13,333 bases of DNA, taken from NCBI GenBank assembly GCA_012510695.1, contig JAAZHN010000080.1, positions 1 to 13,333 of the forward strand, in the 5' to 3' direction. The DNA comes from Mollicutes bacterium. GTDB lineage: Bacteria > Bacillota_I > Bacilli_A > RF39 > UBA660. This document shows, in pieces, positions 1 through 7,507 of this stretch. A program made the position numbers and the translations under genes. Position 1 is the first letter of the stretch; each line of letters starts with the position of its first letter. The notes beneath the pieces are model-generated. The model did not search any database, was not told the origin of the DNA, and saw only the letters and a list, made by a program, of their open reading frames with translations.

Positions 1-2
1 GT

Positions 3-263
3 ATTAATTCAAAAGAAATAAAATTGCCTTTAATTGTTAGAAATCGTTATCCAGGTGATAAAATATCTTTAAAAAATTTAGGTACAAAAAAAATTAAAGA
101 AATACTAATTGAAAGCAAAATTGATCTTAAAGAAAGAGAACAAATACCAATTGTGACAGATTCAAATAATAACATAATATGGATACCAGGTATCAAAAAA
201 TCAGTATATAATAACAATGAGGATTATGATATTATTTATGAATATATAAAGGAAGGAAAATAA
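3..263 (+). CDS. tilS: tRNA(Ile)-lysidine synthetase, C-terminal end (partial)
   Basis: This reading frame is open from the left edge and holds the last 86 residues of a longer protein, so its true start lies upstream. A TTG at 24 could be read as a start but falls in the middle of a conserved block, so I do not use it. The visible part matches the TilS C-terminal domain: RNRYPGDKI, then GTKKIKEILIESKI, then REQIPIV and IIWIPGIKKS, in the order expected for that domain. TilS uses ATP and lysine to convert C34 of the CAU-anticodon tRNA-Ile to lysidine so that it reads AUA; the catalytic PP-loop domain is outside the window. The stop lies one base before the ftsH ATG, and the ftsH ribosome binding site sits inside this gene, so the two are probably cotranscribed. 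The hpt gene often found between tilS and ftsH in Bacilli is absent. Confidence 0.88.
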   Translation: MNSKEIKLPLIVRNRYPGDKISLKNLGTKKIKEILIESKIDLKEREQIPIVTDSNNNIIWIPGIKKSVYNNNEDYDIIYEYIKEGK

Positions 264-264
264 T

Positions 265-2199
265 ATGAAAAAGAAACAAAACAATTTAAAAAACTATTAT
301 CCATATATTATCTTAGGAATAATTATGGTTGTGACATTTATATTATTCAATATGAGTCAATATAAGGTAAATAAATTTACTTACGATGAACTTGTTAGTA
401 AAATGTCTAAAGATGAAATAAAGGAAATAACTGTAACTCCTAAAAGTGGTGGTGGAGTTTACTATATTGAAGGAAAATTAAAGAGTTATTCAAAAACTGA
501 ATCTTTCAAAGTAAATGTTCCTCTATCAGAAACAGTAATAGCGAAAATCTTAAAATATTCTGATGAAAATAATTTTAAAGTAAATACCAATTCTAATCCA
601 GAAAATAGTTCTATTGTAACTATATTAGCGAATGTTGTACCACTTCTATTATTAGTAGGAGCGATGATATTCTTATTTACAAGGTTATCTAGTGGTAATA
701 ATAAGTCGATGGATTTTGGAAGAAGTAGAGCAAAACTTTATGCAGATGAGAAAAAGGCTAAGTTTATTGATGTAGCAGGTTTAAAAGAAGAAAAAGAAGA
801 AGTTAAGGAATTAATTGACTTCTTAAAAAATCCAAAGAAGTTTCAAAAATTAGGAGCAAGAATTCCTAAAGGAGTATTATTAGTTGGTCCTCCTGGAACA
901 GGAAAAACTCTTTTAGCAAGAGCTGTAGCTGGCGAGGCAGATGTTCCATTCTTCTATATTAGCGGTTCTGACTTTGTTGAACTGTTTGTTGGTGTTGGAG
1001 CAAGTCGTGTTCGCGATATGTTTAAACAAGCTAAACATTCTGCTCCATGCTTAATATTTATTGATGAAATTGATGCAGTAGGTCGTCAAAGAGGTACTGG
1101 TTTAGGGGGAGGACACGATGAGAGAGAACAAACTCTAAATCAATTACTAGCTGAGATGGATGGTTTTGGCGCTAATGAAGGAATTATTATCATTGCTGCA
1201 ACAAACAGACCAGATGTTTTGGACCCTGCATTATTACGCCCAGGAAGATTTGATCGTCAAGTTATGGTTAATTTACCAGATGTTCATGAAAGAGAAGAAA
1301 TACTAGGAGTTCATGCTCGTGGTAAAATATTTGAAAAATCAGTTAACTTAAAAAACATTTCAAAAAGGACTCCAGGATTTAGTGGAGCCGACCTTGAAAA
1401 CTTACTTAATGAAGCTGCTTTACTAGCGGTTCGCCGTAATAAAAATGAAATAAGTATGAGTGAAATAGATGAAGCGACAGATCGTGTCTTATTAGGGCCT
1501 GCAAAGGTTAGTAGAAAAGTTACTGACTGTGAAAAATACTTAGTAAGTATTCATGAAGCAGGTCATGCTGTAATAGGATTAAAGTTAGAAAATGCAAATG
1601 TTGTTCATAAAATAACTATTATTCCTCGTGGTATGGCTGGTGGTTACACAATGATGTTACCAAAAGAAGAAAAAGGCATCACGACTAAAAATGAATTATT
1701 AGATATGATTACTGGATTATTAGGTGGACGTGTTGCTGAAGAATTATTTATAGGCGAAGTAAGTACTGGGGCATCTGATGACTTTGGAAGAGCGACTAAA
1801 ATTGCAAGAAGCATGGTTACTGAATATGGAATGAGTGATTTAGGCCCAATTCAATTTGAAGCTAAATCTGAAGGTGTATTCTTAGGTCGTGATTATGTTA
1901 AATCAAAAAACTTCTCTGATCAAGTTGCTTTAGAAATTGACAAAGAAACAAGAAAAATAATCGATTCATGTCATACAACTGCAAAAAAAGTTCTTAAAGA
2001 AAATGAAAAATTAGTTAAATTAATAAGTGATGCATTAATCGAAAGAGAAACATTAACTAAAGAAGAAATTGATGAATTAGTAGAAACTGGAACAATTAAA
2101 GATCCAGAAGAAGAAAAAGTTGATACTAAACCAGAAGAAAAACCGAAAAAAAGAGTTGTTAGAAAACCAAGAAAAACTAAGGAAAAGAAGGAAGAGTAA
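265..2199 (+). CDS. ftsH: ATP-dependent zinc metalloprotease FtsH
   Basis: This is a membrane-anchored AAA+ protease that extracts and degrades damaged or short-lived membrane and cytosolic proteins as a hexamer. At 644 residues it has the usual family length. Two membrane helices (about residues 11-30 and 121-139) flank an extracytoplasmic domain. The AAA module shows Walker A GPPGTGKT (208-215), the pore loop FVG (241-243), Walker B with D267-E268, and the second region of homology ending in RPGRFDR with arginine fingers R325 and R328. The protease has HEAGH (430-434) and the probable third zinc ligand D506 in GASDDF. The last ~35 residues form a Lys/Glu/Pro-rich charged tail with no recognised function. 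The start ATG is preceded by AAAGGAAGG (248-256) inside the tilS end, so expression probably depends on upstream transcription. All catalytic residues I checked are intact. Confidence 0.98.
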   Translation: MKKKQNNLKNYYPYIILGIIMVVTFILFNMSQYKVNKFTYDELVSKMSKDEIKEITVTPKSGGGVYYIEGKLKSYSKTESFKVNVPLSETVIAKILKYSDENNFKVNTNSNPENSSIVTILANVVPLLLLVGAMIFLFTRLSSGNNKSMDFGRSRAKLYADEKKAKFIDVAGLKEEKEEVKELIDFLKNPKKFQKLGARIPKGVLLVGPPGTGKTLLARAVAGEADVPFFYISGSDFVELFVGVGASRVRDMFKQAKHSAPCLIFIDEIDAVGRQRGTGLGGGHDEREQTLNQLLAEMDGFGANEGIIIIAATNRPDVLDPALLRPGRFDRQVMVNLPDVHEREEILGVHARGKIFEKSVNLKNISKRTPGFSGADLENLLNEAALLAVRRNKNEISMSEIDEATDRVLLGPAKVSRKVTDCEKYLVSIHEAGHAVIGLKLENANVVHKITIIPRGMAGGYTMMLPKEEKGITTKNELLDMITGLLGGRVAEELFIGEVSTGASDDFGRATKIARSMVTEYGMSDLGPIQFEAKSEGVFLGRDYVKSKNFSDQVALEIDKETRKIIDSCHTTAKKVLKENEKLVKLISDALIERETLTKEEIDELVETGTIKDPEEEKVDTKPEEKPKKRVVRKPRKTKEKKEE

Positions 2200-2212
2200 T
2201 CTTTCTTTTTTT
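2183..2212 (+). terminator. Weak rho-independent terminator at the ftsH end
   Basis: AAAAGAAGG (2183-2191) can pair with CTTTCTTTT (2201-2209) across a nine-base loop, with one G-T wobble, and the T run continues to 2212. The 5' arm lies in the ftsH coding end and the loop contains the stop codon. The stem is mostly A-T, so termination is probably partial; the purine-rich arm may also simply reflect the Lys/Glu-coding tail. It does separate ftsH from the parA promoter just downstream. Confidence 0.45.
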
Positions 2213-2224
2213 ATTAAAATAACT

Positions 2225-2253
2225 TCGACATTTATATCTATATATGTTAAAAT
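2225..2253 (+). promoter_or_regulatory. Promoter of the parA-parB-ychF operon
   Basis: TCGACA (2225-2230) matches the -35 consensus at five of six bases. A 17-base spacer separates it from TAAAAT (2248-2253), a five-of-six -10 box. A TG at 2245-2246, one base before the -10, makes it an extended -10 promoter. The expected transcript start is around 2260, giving a leader of under 20 bases before the parA ATG at 2277. It is the only good promoter seen between ftsH and the terminator at 7434-7460. Confidence 0.75.
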
Positions 2254-2276
2254 AGTTAAAGAAACGGTGTGGTAAA

Positions 2277-3062
2277 ATGGCAAAAGTTATTTCTTTAGTA
2301 AATCAAAAAGGTGGAGTTGGAAAAACCACAACTAGTATTAATTTATCCGCATCATTAGGTAAATTAGGAAAACTTACCTTACTTATTGATTTAGACCCAC
2401 AAGGGAATTCATCAACAGGGCTAGGTATAAACAAAGGAGACTTTGAAAAAACAGCTTATGATGTAATAAATGGTACTGCTCAAGCTAAAGAAGCAATTAT
2501 AAAAACCAGATTTGAAAATTTGTATATCATTCCTGCCTCTATTAACATGGCTGGTTTAGATGTAGAATTAATTCAAAAAGCATATACTAATGAGAGCTTT
2601 AAATTTCAAGAACAATTAAAAAATGTTCTAGAAGATATTCGTGATAAATTTGATTATATTATTATTGATTGTCCACCTTCGTTGGGATTATTATCAACAA
2701 ATGCTCTAGTAGCAAGTGATTCAGTTATCATTCCCGTACAATGTGAATTTTTTGCATTAGAAGGAATTACTCAATTATTAAATACAATTATAATGACTCA
2801 AGCAAAATTAAATCCTAATTTAAAAATCGAAGGAGTATTATTAACATTACTAGATGCAAGAACAAATCTTGGTTTAGAAGTTGTCGAAGAAGTAAGAAAA
2901 TATTTTAAAGAAAAAGTGTTTGATACAATTATTCCAAGATTAATCCGTCTAGTTGAAGCACCAAGTCATGGAGAACCGATCGGTGAATATGATCCAAAAA
3001 GTAGAGCGAATGAAGCCTACTTAAATTTGGCAAAGGAAGTGATTGAACGCAATGGAAACTAA
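2277..3062 (+). CDS. parA: Chromosome-partitioning ATPase ParA (Soj)
   Basis: This is a ParA/MinD-type P-loop ATPase of 261 residues, the short chromosomal Soj class without an N-terminal DNA-binding extension. It carries the deviant Walker A KGGVGKTT (11-18), the switch I region LIDLDPQGN with D40, and the Walker B strand ending at D131 before CPPS. Family members dimerise with ATP on nucleoid DNA, are stimulated by ParB, and in Bacilli also modulate DnaA. The start follows GGTG (2266-2269) with seven bases of spacing, a modest ribosome binding site. parB begins inside the end of this gene in another frame, so the two are likely translationally coupled. First gene of the operon that runs to 7431. 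Confidence 0.96.
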   Translation: MAKVISLVNQKGGVGKTTTSINLSASLGKLGKLTLLIDLDPQGNSSTGLGINKGDFEKTAYDVINGTAQAKEAIIKTRFENLYIIPASINMAGLDVELIQKAYTNESFKFQEQLKNVLEDIRDKFDYIIIDCPPSLGLLSTNALVASDSVIIPVQCEFFALEGITQLLNTIIMTQAKLNPNLKIEGVLLTLLDARTNLGLEVVEEVRKYFKEKVFDTIIPRLIRLVEAPSHGEPIGEYDPKSRANEAYLNLAKEVIERNGN

Positions 3063-3936
3063 TCGCAAAGCCTTAGGTAAAGGTTTAGATCAATTATTTA
3101 ACAATGAACATTTCGACTTTAATAAACTTGAACAAGAAATAGTCGAAAGTGCTACTAAAAGTGATATTATGGAGATTAATTTAGATGATATTAGAAGTAA
3201 TCCATACCAACCAAGAAAACACTTTGATGAAGATTCATTAAATGAACTTGCTCAATCGATTAAAGAAAATGGATTAATTCAACCAATCATTGTTAAGAGA
3301 AGTATTAAAGGTTATGAATTAATCGCAGGTGAAAGAAGATGTCGAGCAGCTAAACTAGCTGGTTTAACACAAATATCTGCAATTGTTCGTGATTTTTCTG
3401 ATGAAGAAATGATGGAATTAGCTTTGCTAGAAAATATTCAAAGAGAAGACCTATCGCCTATTGAAGAAGCAGAAGGATACTTTAGAATAATTAGCAAAAC
3501 TAATATTACTCATGAAGAATTAGGTAAAAAGATTGGTAAAAATAGAACTCATATTACTAATATGTTGGGGTTACTTAGATTACCATTACAAGTAAGAAAC
3601 TTAGTTAATGAAAAGATGATTTCAATGAGTCATGCAAGAATACTAAGTAAATTATCTGATGAAGATGAAATAATAAAATTAGCTGACAAAGTAGTTAAAG
3701 AAAATTTAAGTGTTCACGAATTAGATGATTTAATTAATAATAAGGATTTTGAAAAACTAATGCCAATCAAAAAAAGACCATCAATAGATCCAGTATACTT
3801 AAGATACCAATCATTACTAAGAGAAAGATTGGGTTCAAAAATAACAATTAAAGGAAATAAGATAACTATTCCTTTTACAAATCAAGAAGAATTAGAATTA
3901 ATCTTAGAAAAGATGGAAGTCGGTATTGATGAGTAA
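3052..3936 (+). CDS. parB: Chromosome-partitioning protein ParB (Spo0J)
   Basis: This is a CTP-dependent DNA clamp that loads at parS sites and spreads, stimulating ParA and recruiting SMC. With the ATG at 3052 it has 294 residues. It opens with KALGKGLDQLF, the typical ParA-stimulating N-terminus. The ParB/Srx-fold domain contains NPYQPRKHF (about 50-58), GERRCRAA (93-100, CTP-binding motif) and ENIQRxDLSPIEEAEGY (about 127-143). A helix-turn-helix around 153-178 follows, then a C-terminal dimerisation region. I chose ATG 3052 over an in-frame TTG at 3043 because AAAGGAAG (3032-3039) lies only three bases from the TTG but 12 from the ATG, and because the protein then starts as ParB proteins normally do. 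It overlaps parA by 11 bases and the next gene by 8. No parS-like palindrome was seen in or near it. Confidence 0.96.
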   Translation: METNRKALGKGLDQLFNNEHFDFNKLEQEIVESATKSDIMEINLDDIRSNPYQPRKHFDEDSLNELAQSIKENGLIQPIIVKRSIKGYELIAGERRCRAAKLAGLTQISAIVRDFSDEEMMELALLENIQREDLSPIEEAEGYFRIISKTNITHEELGKKIGKNRTHITNMLGLLRLPLQVRNLVNEKMISMSHARILSKLSDEDEIIKLADKVVKENLSVHELDDLINNKDFEKLMPIKKRPSIDPVYLRYQSLLRERLGSKITIKGNKITIPFTNQEELELILEKMEVGIDE

Positions 3937-4120
3937 TTATGCCTTAAATGATACAGTTATTATGAAAAAAAATCATGCTTGTGGTACGAATGAATGGAAA
4001 ATAACTCGTGTTGGTGTAGATATAAAAATAAAATGTTTAAATTGTCAAAGAGAAGTAATGTTAGAAAGAAAACAATTTGAAAAGAAACTTAAAAAAATAG
4101 TAGGAGAAAAAAATGAGTAG
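3929..4120 (+). CDS. DUF951-family small protein
   Basis: This 63-residue protein has the pattern of the DUF951 family (B. subtilis YyzM type): a hydrophobic start, MKKNHACGTNEWKITRVG, then a second half with CLNCQREVML and a Lys-rich end. C18 in HACG and the two cysteines of CLNC suggest a small beta-barrel or metal-linked fold, but a metal site is inference. The molecular role is unknown to me; the family is conserved beside parB and ychF in Bacilli, as here. The start ATG 3929 is chosen over an in-frame TTG immediately before it, since GGAAG (3915-3919) gives nine bases of spacing. It overlaps parB by 8 bases and the next gene by 8, and both overlaps share the ATGAGTAR sequence, which points to translational coupling. 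Confidence 0.88.
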   Translation: MSNYALNDTVIMKKNHACGTNEWKITRVGVDIKIKCLNCQREVMLERKQFEKKLKKIVGEKNE

Positions 4121-5651
4121 ATTAAAGTTTAAAGAAAGAGTTAAACTTCATCCAATAATGTCATTTATTATTTTAATTGTTTTAACAATAATAGTAAGTG
4201 GTATTTTAGGATACTTTGATATTGGTGCAAATTATTTAGATGTTAATCCCAAAACTCAAACAATTGAAACCTCGGAAGTATTTGTTGATTCTCTATTTAA
4301 TTTAGCAGGATTAAAATATATATTTAGTAATACAGTTTCAAACTTTGTTAGTTTTGCTCCATTAAGTATGTTAATTATTATTCTAGTGGGTATAGGTATT
4401 ATGGATAAAAGTGGTTTTTTACAGGCGTTTTTCACTTTAATAACTAAATTTACCAAAAAAACAAAAGTAACGTTCTTTTTAATTTTGACTTCAATACTAG
4501 CAAGTCTATGTGGCGAAGTTGTCTGTGTAATCATGATTCCAATTGGAGCCTTATTATTTAAATATGGTAAAAGAAATCCAATGATAGGGATAATTGCCTC
4601 ATATGCCGGGGTTACATGTGGGATTGCATCAAAAGTTGTTTTAAGTTCAATCGATTCTACCCTAATAACATACTCAAAAATAAGTGCTCAAGGTTTAGAT
4701 CCAAACTATACAATCAACACATTTGGTTTTGTTATTATCACTTTAGCTTCTATAATTATACTAAGTTTTGCACTTACAGCTATTACTGAAAGATTTGTAG
4801 TTCCTAGACTAGAAAAATATACTGTAGAAGAAGAGATTGAAGATTATACTGTTGGAAGAAGAGAATTAAGAGGAATAATCATTGCCTTAGCGGCAGGCAT
4901 ATTATATATGTTATTTTTCACATACAATATCATCCCAGGATTACCATTATCCGGAAGTTTACTAGATCATAAACAAACTTTATATATCGATAAATTATTT
5001 GGTTATAACACTTTCTTTTCTTTAGGATTTATCTTTGTAGTAACGATGCTATTCATCATTTTAGGTTTATTTTATGGATTGGGAACAAAAACCATTAAAA
5101 GTAATAAAATGTTTAGTGATTATTTAAGTTTTTCATTAGATAAGATAGGTAAAGTATTAGTTTTAATATTATTTGCTTCAACATTTATCGGTGTGTTTAA
5201 AAGAACCTATCTTGGTAATGTAATAAGTGCAAGTTTAGTTAATGTATTATTAGATACAAAACTAAGTGGTTTTGTACTAGTCCTTGTAATGTTTGTTATA
5301 TCAATAATAAGTGCATTCTTCTTACCAGGAACAGTCTTAAGATGGTCTATTATGGGTGGAACTGCAGTTAGATCATTTATGAATGCCGGTTTAAGTGCTG
5401 AATTTGCTCAAATTATTTTTAGAGCAGGAGAAGCAGTTGCTTTAGGATTAACTCCATTATTTGCTTACTTTATCATTTATTTAGGATATATAAAACAATA
5501 CAATCACAGTGAAAAACCAATTACTATATCCCAGGGAATAAAATATATTATTCCTTATAGTGTAGTAACTGCAGTTATTTGGTTAGTTTTAATTGTTATA
5601 TGGTATACAATCGGTATTCCATTAGGAATTAACACAACACCATTCTTATAA
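4113..5651 (+). CDS. AbgT-family-like membrane transporter
   Basis: This 512-residue integral membrane protein has many hydrophobic helices, for example about 14-34, 78-97, 119-148, 202-222, 252-272, 302-323, 346-361, 384-404, 443-460 and 479-502. It resembles the AbgT/MtrF family (p-aminobenzoyl-glutamate and antimetabolite transporters). Matching features are an N-terminal HPIMSF segment, NFVSFAPLSML before helix two, VVLSSIDSTL with D181 in the first helical hairpin, and GTVLRW...FRAGEA...LTPLFAYF in the second. Against the family consensus as I remember it (SAKW, YRxGDS), W411 and R437 are kept while E440 and A441 replace Asp and Ser, and V408 replaces a Ser. Substrate may therefore differ and is not assigned. 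TAGGAG lies six bases before the ATG. It occupies the slot where staphylococci carry a MscS-type channel in the same gene cluster. Confidence 0.8.
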   Translation: MSRLKFKERVKLHPIMSFIILIVLTIIVSGILGYFDIGANYLDVNPKTQTIETSEVFVDSLFNLAGLKYIFSNTVSNFVSFAPLSMLIIILVGIGIMDKSGFLQAFFTLITKFTKKTKVTFFLILTSILASLCGEVVCVIMIPIGALLFKYGKRNPMIGIIASYAGVTCGIASKVVLSSIDSTLITYSKISAQGLDPNYTINTFGFVIITLASIIILSFALTAITERFVVPRLEKYTVEEEIEDYTVGRRELRGIIIALAAGILYMLFFTYNIIPGLPLSGSLLDHKQTLYIDKLFGYNTFFSLGFIFVVTMLFIILGLFYGLGTKTIKSNKMFSDYLSFSLDKIGKVLVLILFASTFIGVFKRTYLGNVISASLVNVLLDTKLSGFVLVLVMFVISIISAFFLPGTVLRWSIMGGTAVRSFMNAGLSAEFAQIIFRAGEAVALGLTPLFAYFIIYLGYIKQYNHSEKPITISQGIKYIIPYSVVTAVIWLVLIVIWYTIGIPLGINTTPFL

Positions 5652-5666
5652 GAAAGAAGGTATATT

Positions 5667-6767
5667 ATGGCACTTAAAGCAGGAATAGTTGGTTTACCAA
5701 ACGTTGGCAAATCAACCCTTTTTAATGCAATTACAAAGAAAAACATTTTAGCGGCTAACTACCCATTTGCTACAATTGATCCAAATATCGGTGTTGTTGT
5801 CGTGCCTGATTCAAGATTAGAATTATTAGAACAAATCTATCAACCAGAAGAAGTCCTTCCAACAACATATGAGTTTACCGACATAGCTGGTTTGGTTAAA
5901 GGTGCATCACAAGGTGAAGGATTGGGTAATAAATTTTTATCTCATATAAGAGAAGTAGATGCAATAGTTGAAGTTGTTAGATGTTTTAATGATCCTGAAA
6001 TTATTCATGTCACTAACAAAATTGATCCAATTGAGGATATAGAAGTTATAAATGTAGAATTAATATTATCAGATTTAGAAATGATTGAAAATAGAATTAA
6101 TAGAATAGGCAAAAAAGCCCAGATGACTAAAGATAAAGCAGAATTATTTGAATATGAACTTCTATTAAAATGTTCGGAAAGCCTAAAAAACAATATACCC
6201 TTAAGGAGATTAGATTTTAGCCCTGAAGAATTATTTGTTTTAAAATCATTTCATCTTATTACAATAAAACCAATAATTTATTTAGCGAATGTTGATGAAG
6301 AAACAGCGATTGTAGGTGGTAATGAATATACAAAACTAGTTGAAGAATATGCTAGTCATGAAAATGCAAGCGTAATTGTTATGTCGGCAAAAATAGAAAG
6401 CGAATTATCAGAATTATCAGATGATGATAAACAAAAGTTTCTAGCTGATATAGGAATTAAAAATAGTGGCTTAGATAGACTTATTTTTGCAACATATAAT
6501 TTACTCGGATTGGAAACATTTTTTACTGCAGGAAAAGTTGAGGTTAGAGCTTGGACATATGTTAAAGGGATGAAAGCACCTGAATGCGCAGGAATTGTTC
6601 ACACTGACTTCCAAAGAGGTTTTATTAAAGCAGAAATAATGAGTTTCTCCGATTTAGAAAAATACGGTTCAGAATTAAAAGTAAAAGAAGCTGGTAGAAT
6701 GAGGCTAGAGGGTAAAGAATATCTAATGCAAGATGGAGATATCTGCTATTTTAGGTTTAATGTTTAG
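5667..6767 (+). CDS. ychF: Redox-regulated ATPase YchF (OBG family)
   Basis: This is a 366-residue P-loop NTPase of the Obg superfamily that binds ribosomes. Motifs in order: G1 GLPNVGKST (9-17), G3 DIAGL (72-76), a coiled-coil insertion around 125-200, G4-position NVDE (208-211) and SAK (230-232), then a C-terminal TGS domain from about 280 ending YFRFNV. The usual NKxD guanine-specificity motif is replaced by NxxE, the reason family members prefer ATP. Roles proposed in the family include translation-associated and oxidative-stress functions. It starts with MALKAGIVGLPNVG as in most orthologs, preceded by AAGAAGG (5654-5660) at six bases. It lies 15 bases after the transporter and 13 before the peptidase gene, in the same operon. 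Confidence 0.97.
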   Translation: MALKAGIVGLPNVGKSTLFNAITKKNILAANYPFATIDPNIGVVVVPDSRLELLEQIYQPEEVLPTTYEFTDIAGLVKGASQGEGLGNKFLSHIREVDAIVEVVRCFNDPEIIHVTNKIDPIEDIEVINVELILSDLEMIENRINRIGKKAQMTKDKAELFEYELLLKCSESLKNNIPLRRLDFSPEELFVLKSFHLITIKPIIYLANVDEETAIVGGNEYTKLVEEYASHENASVIVMSAKIESELSELSDDDKQKFLADIGIKNSGLDRLIFATYNLLGLETFFTAGKVEVRAWTYVKGMKAPECAGIVHTDFQRGFIKAEIMSFSDLEKYGSELKVKEAGRMRLEGKEYLMQDGDICYFRFNV

Positions 6768-6780
6768 AAAGTAGGCAAAT

Positions 6781-7431
6781 ATGAAACTATACATTTCCTC
6801 ATATAAACTAGGGAATAAAAAAGAAGAGTTAAAAAAATGGTTAGAAACTAATGATAATAAAATTGGTTTAATCATTAATTCAAGAGATGTATTTCCCGAT
6901 GGAGAAAGAAAGACATTTGGAATAAAAAGCGATGCTGATGAATTAATTGCTTTAGGATTTGATGTTGAAATAGTTGATTTAAAAGATTATTTTAATAATA
7001 ATGAGAATACTAAAGAACTGTTTAATAAACTAAAAGCGTTTTATGCTATAGGTGGCAACACTTTTGTTTTAAGAAAAGCAATGCAACTTAGTGGTTTTGA
7101 TAAATTATTAATTGACAATGCTTATAATCCAGAATATTTATATGCTGGTTACAGTGCTGGGGTTTGTTTACTATCAAAAAGTTTAAGAGGTGTAGCAGTT
7201 ATGGATGAACCAGAATTAGATCCATACAAGACTAATCAACCACCTATTTATGATGGGCTTGGTTTAATCGATGAAATGATTATTCCTCATTTTAACTCTA
7301 ATCATAAAGAAACAGAACTAGCTTCAAAAGCAGTTGAATATTGTAAGCAAAACAATTTTTCATATATCGCTATGCAAGATGGTGATGTAATGATAAAAGA
7401 TATAACTAAAAATAATACATTAAAATTATGA
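6781..7431 (+). CDS. Peptidase S51 (dipeptidase E-like) protein
   Basis: This 216-residue cytoplasmic protein has the peptidase S51 layout, a class I glutamine-amidotransferase-like fold. The chain shows IGGNTFVL with GGN at 91-93, the nucleophile elbow GYSAG with Ser125, and IIPHF with His160 as the likely catalytic base. Where dipeptidase E has its third residue in a REG context, this protein has QDG (199-201), so the acid would be Asp200 rather than Glu. Family members cleave N-terminal Asp dipeptides (PepE) or act on cyanophycin fragments; the substrate here is not decidable. The ribosome binding site is weak (AGTAGG about five bases before the ATG). It is the last gene of the parA-ychF operon and ends with TGA three bases before the terminator stem. 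Confidence 0.88.
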   Translation: MKLYISSYKLGNKKEELKKWLETNDNKIGLIINSRDVFPDGERKTFGIKSDADELIALGFDVEIVDLKDYFNNNENTKELFNKLKAFYAIGGNTFVLRKAMQLSGFDKLLIDNAYNPEYLYAGYSAGVCLLSKSLRGVAVMDEPELDPYKTNQPPIYDGLGLIDEMIIPHFNSNHKETELASKAVEYCKQNNFSYIAMQDGDVMIKDITKNNTLKL

Positions 7432-7433
7432 TT

Positions 7434-7460
7434 AAACGACTAAATAGTCGTTTTTCTTTT
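7434..7460 (+). terminator. Strong rho-independent terminator
   Basis: AAACGAC (7434-7440) pairs perfectly with GTCGTTT (7447-7453) around a six-base loop in which a further T-A and A-T pair is possible. It is followed by a T-rich tract to 7460 interrupted by one C. It closes the operon that starts at the promoter at 2225. Confidence 0.9.
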
Positions 7461-7476
7461 ATTATATTTGAAAGTA

Positions 7477-7485
7477 TGTTAATAT
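7477..7485 (+). promoter_or_regulatory. Putative extended -10 promoter of the first paralog gene
   Basis: TG (7477-7478), one spacer base, then TAATAT (7480-7485, four of six to TATAAT). The region 17 bases upstream falls in the terminator T tract (TTTTAT) and is a poor -35. A transcript would start near 7492, giving a very short leader before the ATG at 7508. Support is the isolated position after a strong terminator plus the TG motif. Confidence 0.5.
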
Positions 7486-7507
7486 AGCGCACAAAGGAGA
7501 GGGCGAG

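Noticed and set aside
2077..2283. Minus-strand open frame over the ftsH end and parA promoter
   Set aside because: Its Phe/Ser/Trp-rich product is the reverse reading of the Lys/Glu-rich ftsH tail, and it covers a promoter and terminator. There is no family match.
3043..3051. TTG 3043 as the parB start
   Set aside because: The Shine-Dalgarno would be only three bases away, and the added residues are not part of the usual ParB N-terminus; ATG 3052 fits better.
2200..4000. Search for a parS site or DnaA boxes near parAB
   Set aside because: I found no sequence close to TGTTTCACGTGAAACA and no cluster of TTATCCACA-like boxes anywhere in the window, so no origin or parS is claimed.
4256..4534. 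Minus-strand open frame within the transporter gene
   Set aside because: It lies wholly inside a well-supported membrane protein gene, has low-complexity content and shows no ribosome site that I could see.
5555..5746. Minus-strand open frame across the transporter end and ychF start
   Set aside because: It is antisense to two conserved genes, including the YchF G1 motif, with no independent support.
6005..6193. Minus-strand open frame inside ychF
   Set aside because: It is fully antisense to the YchF coiled-coil region and its product is unrecognisable.
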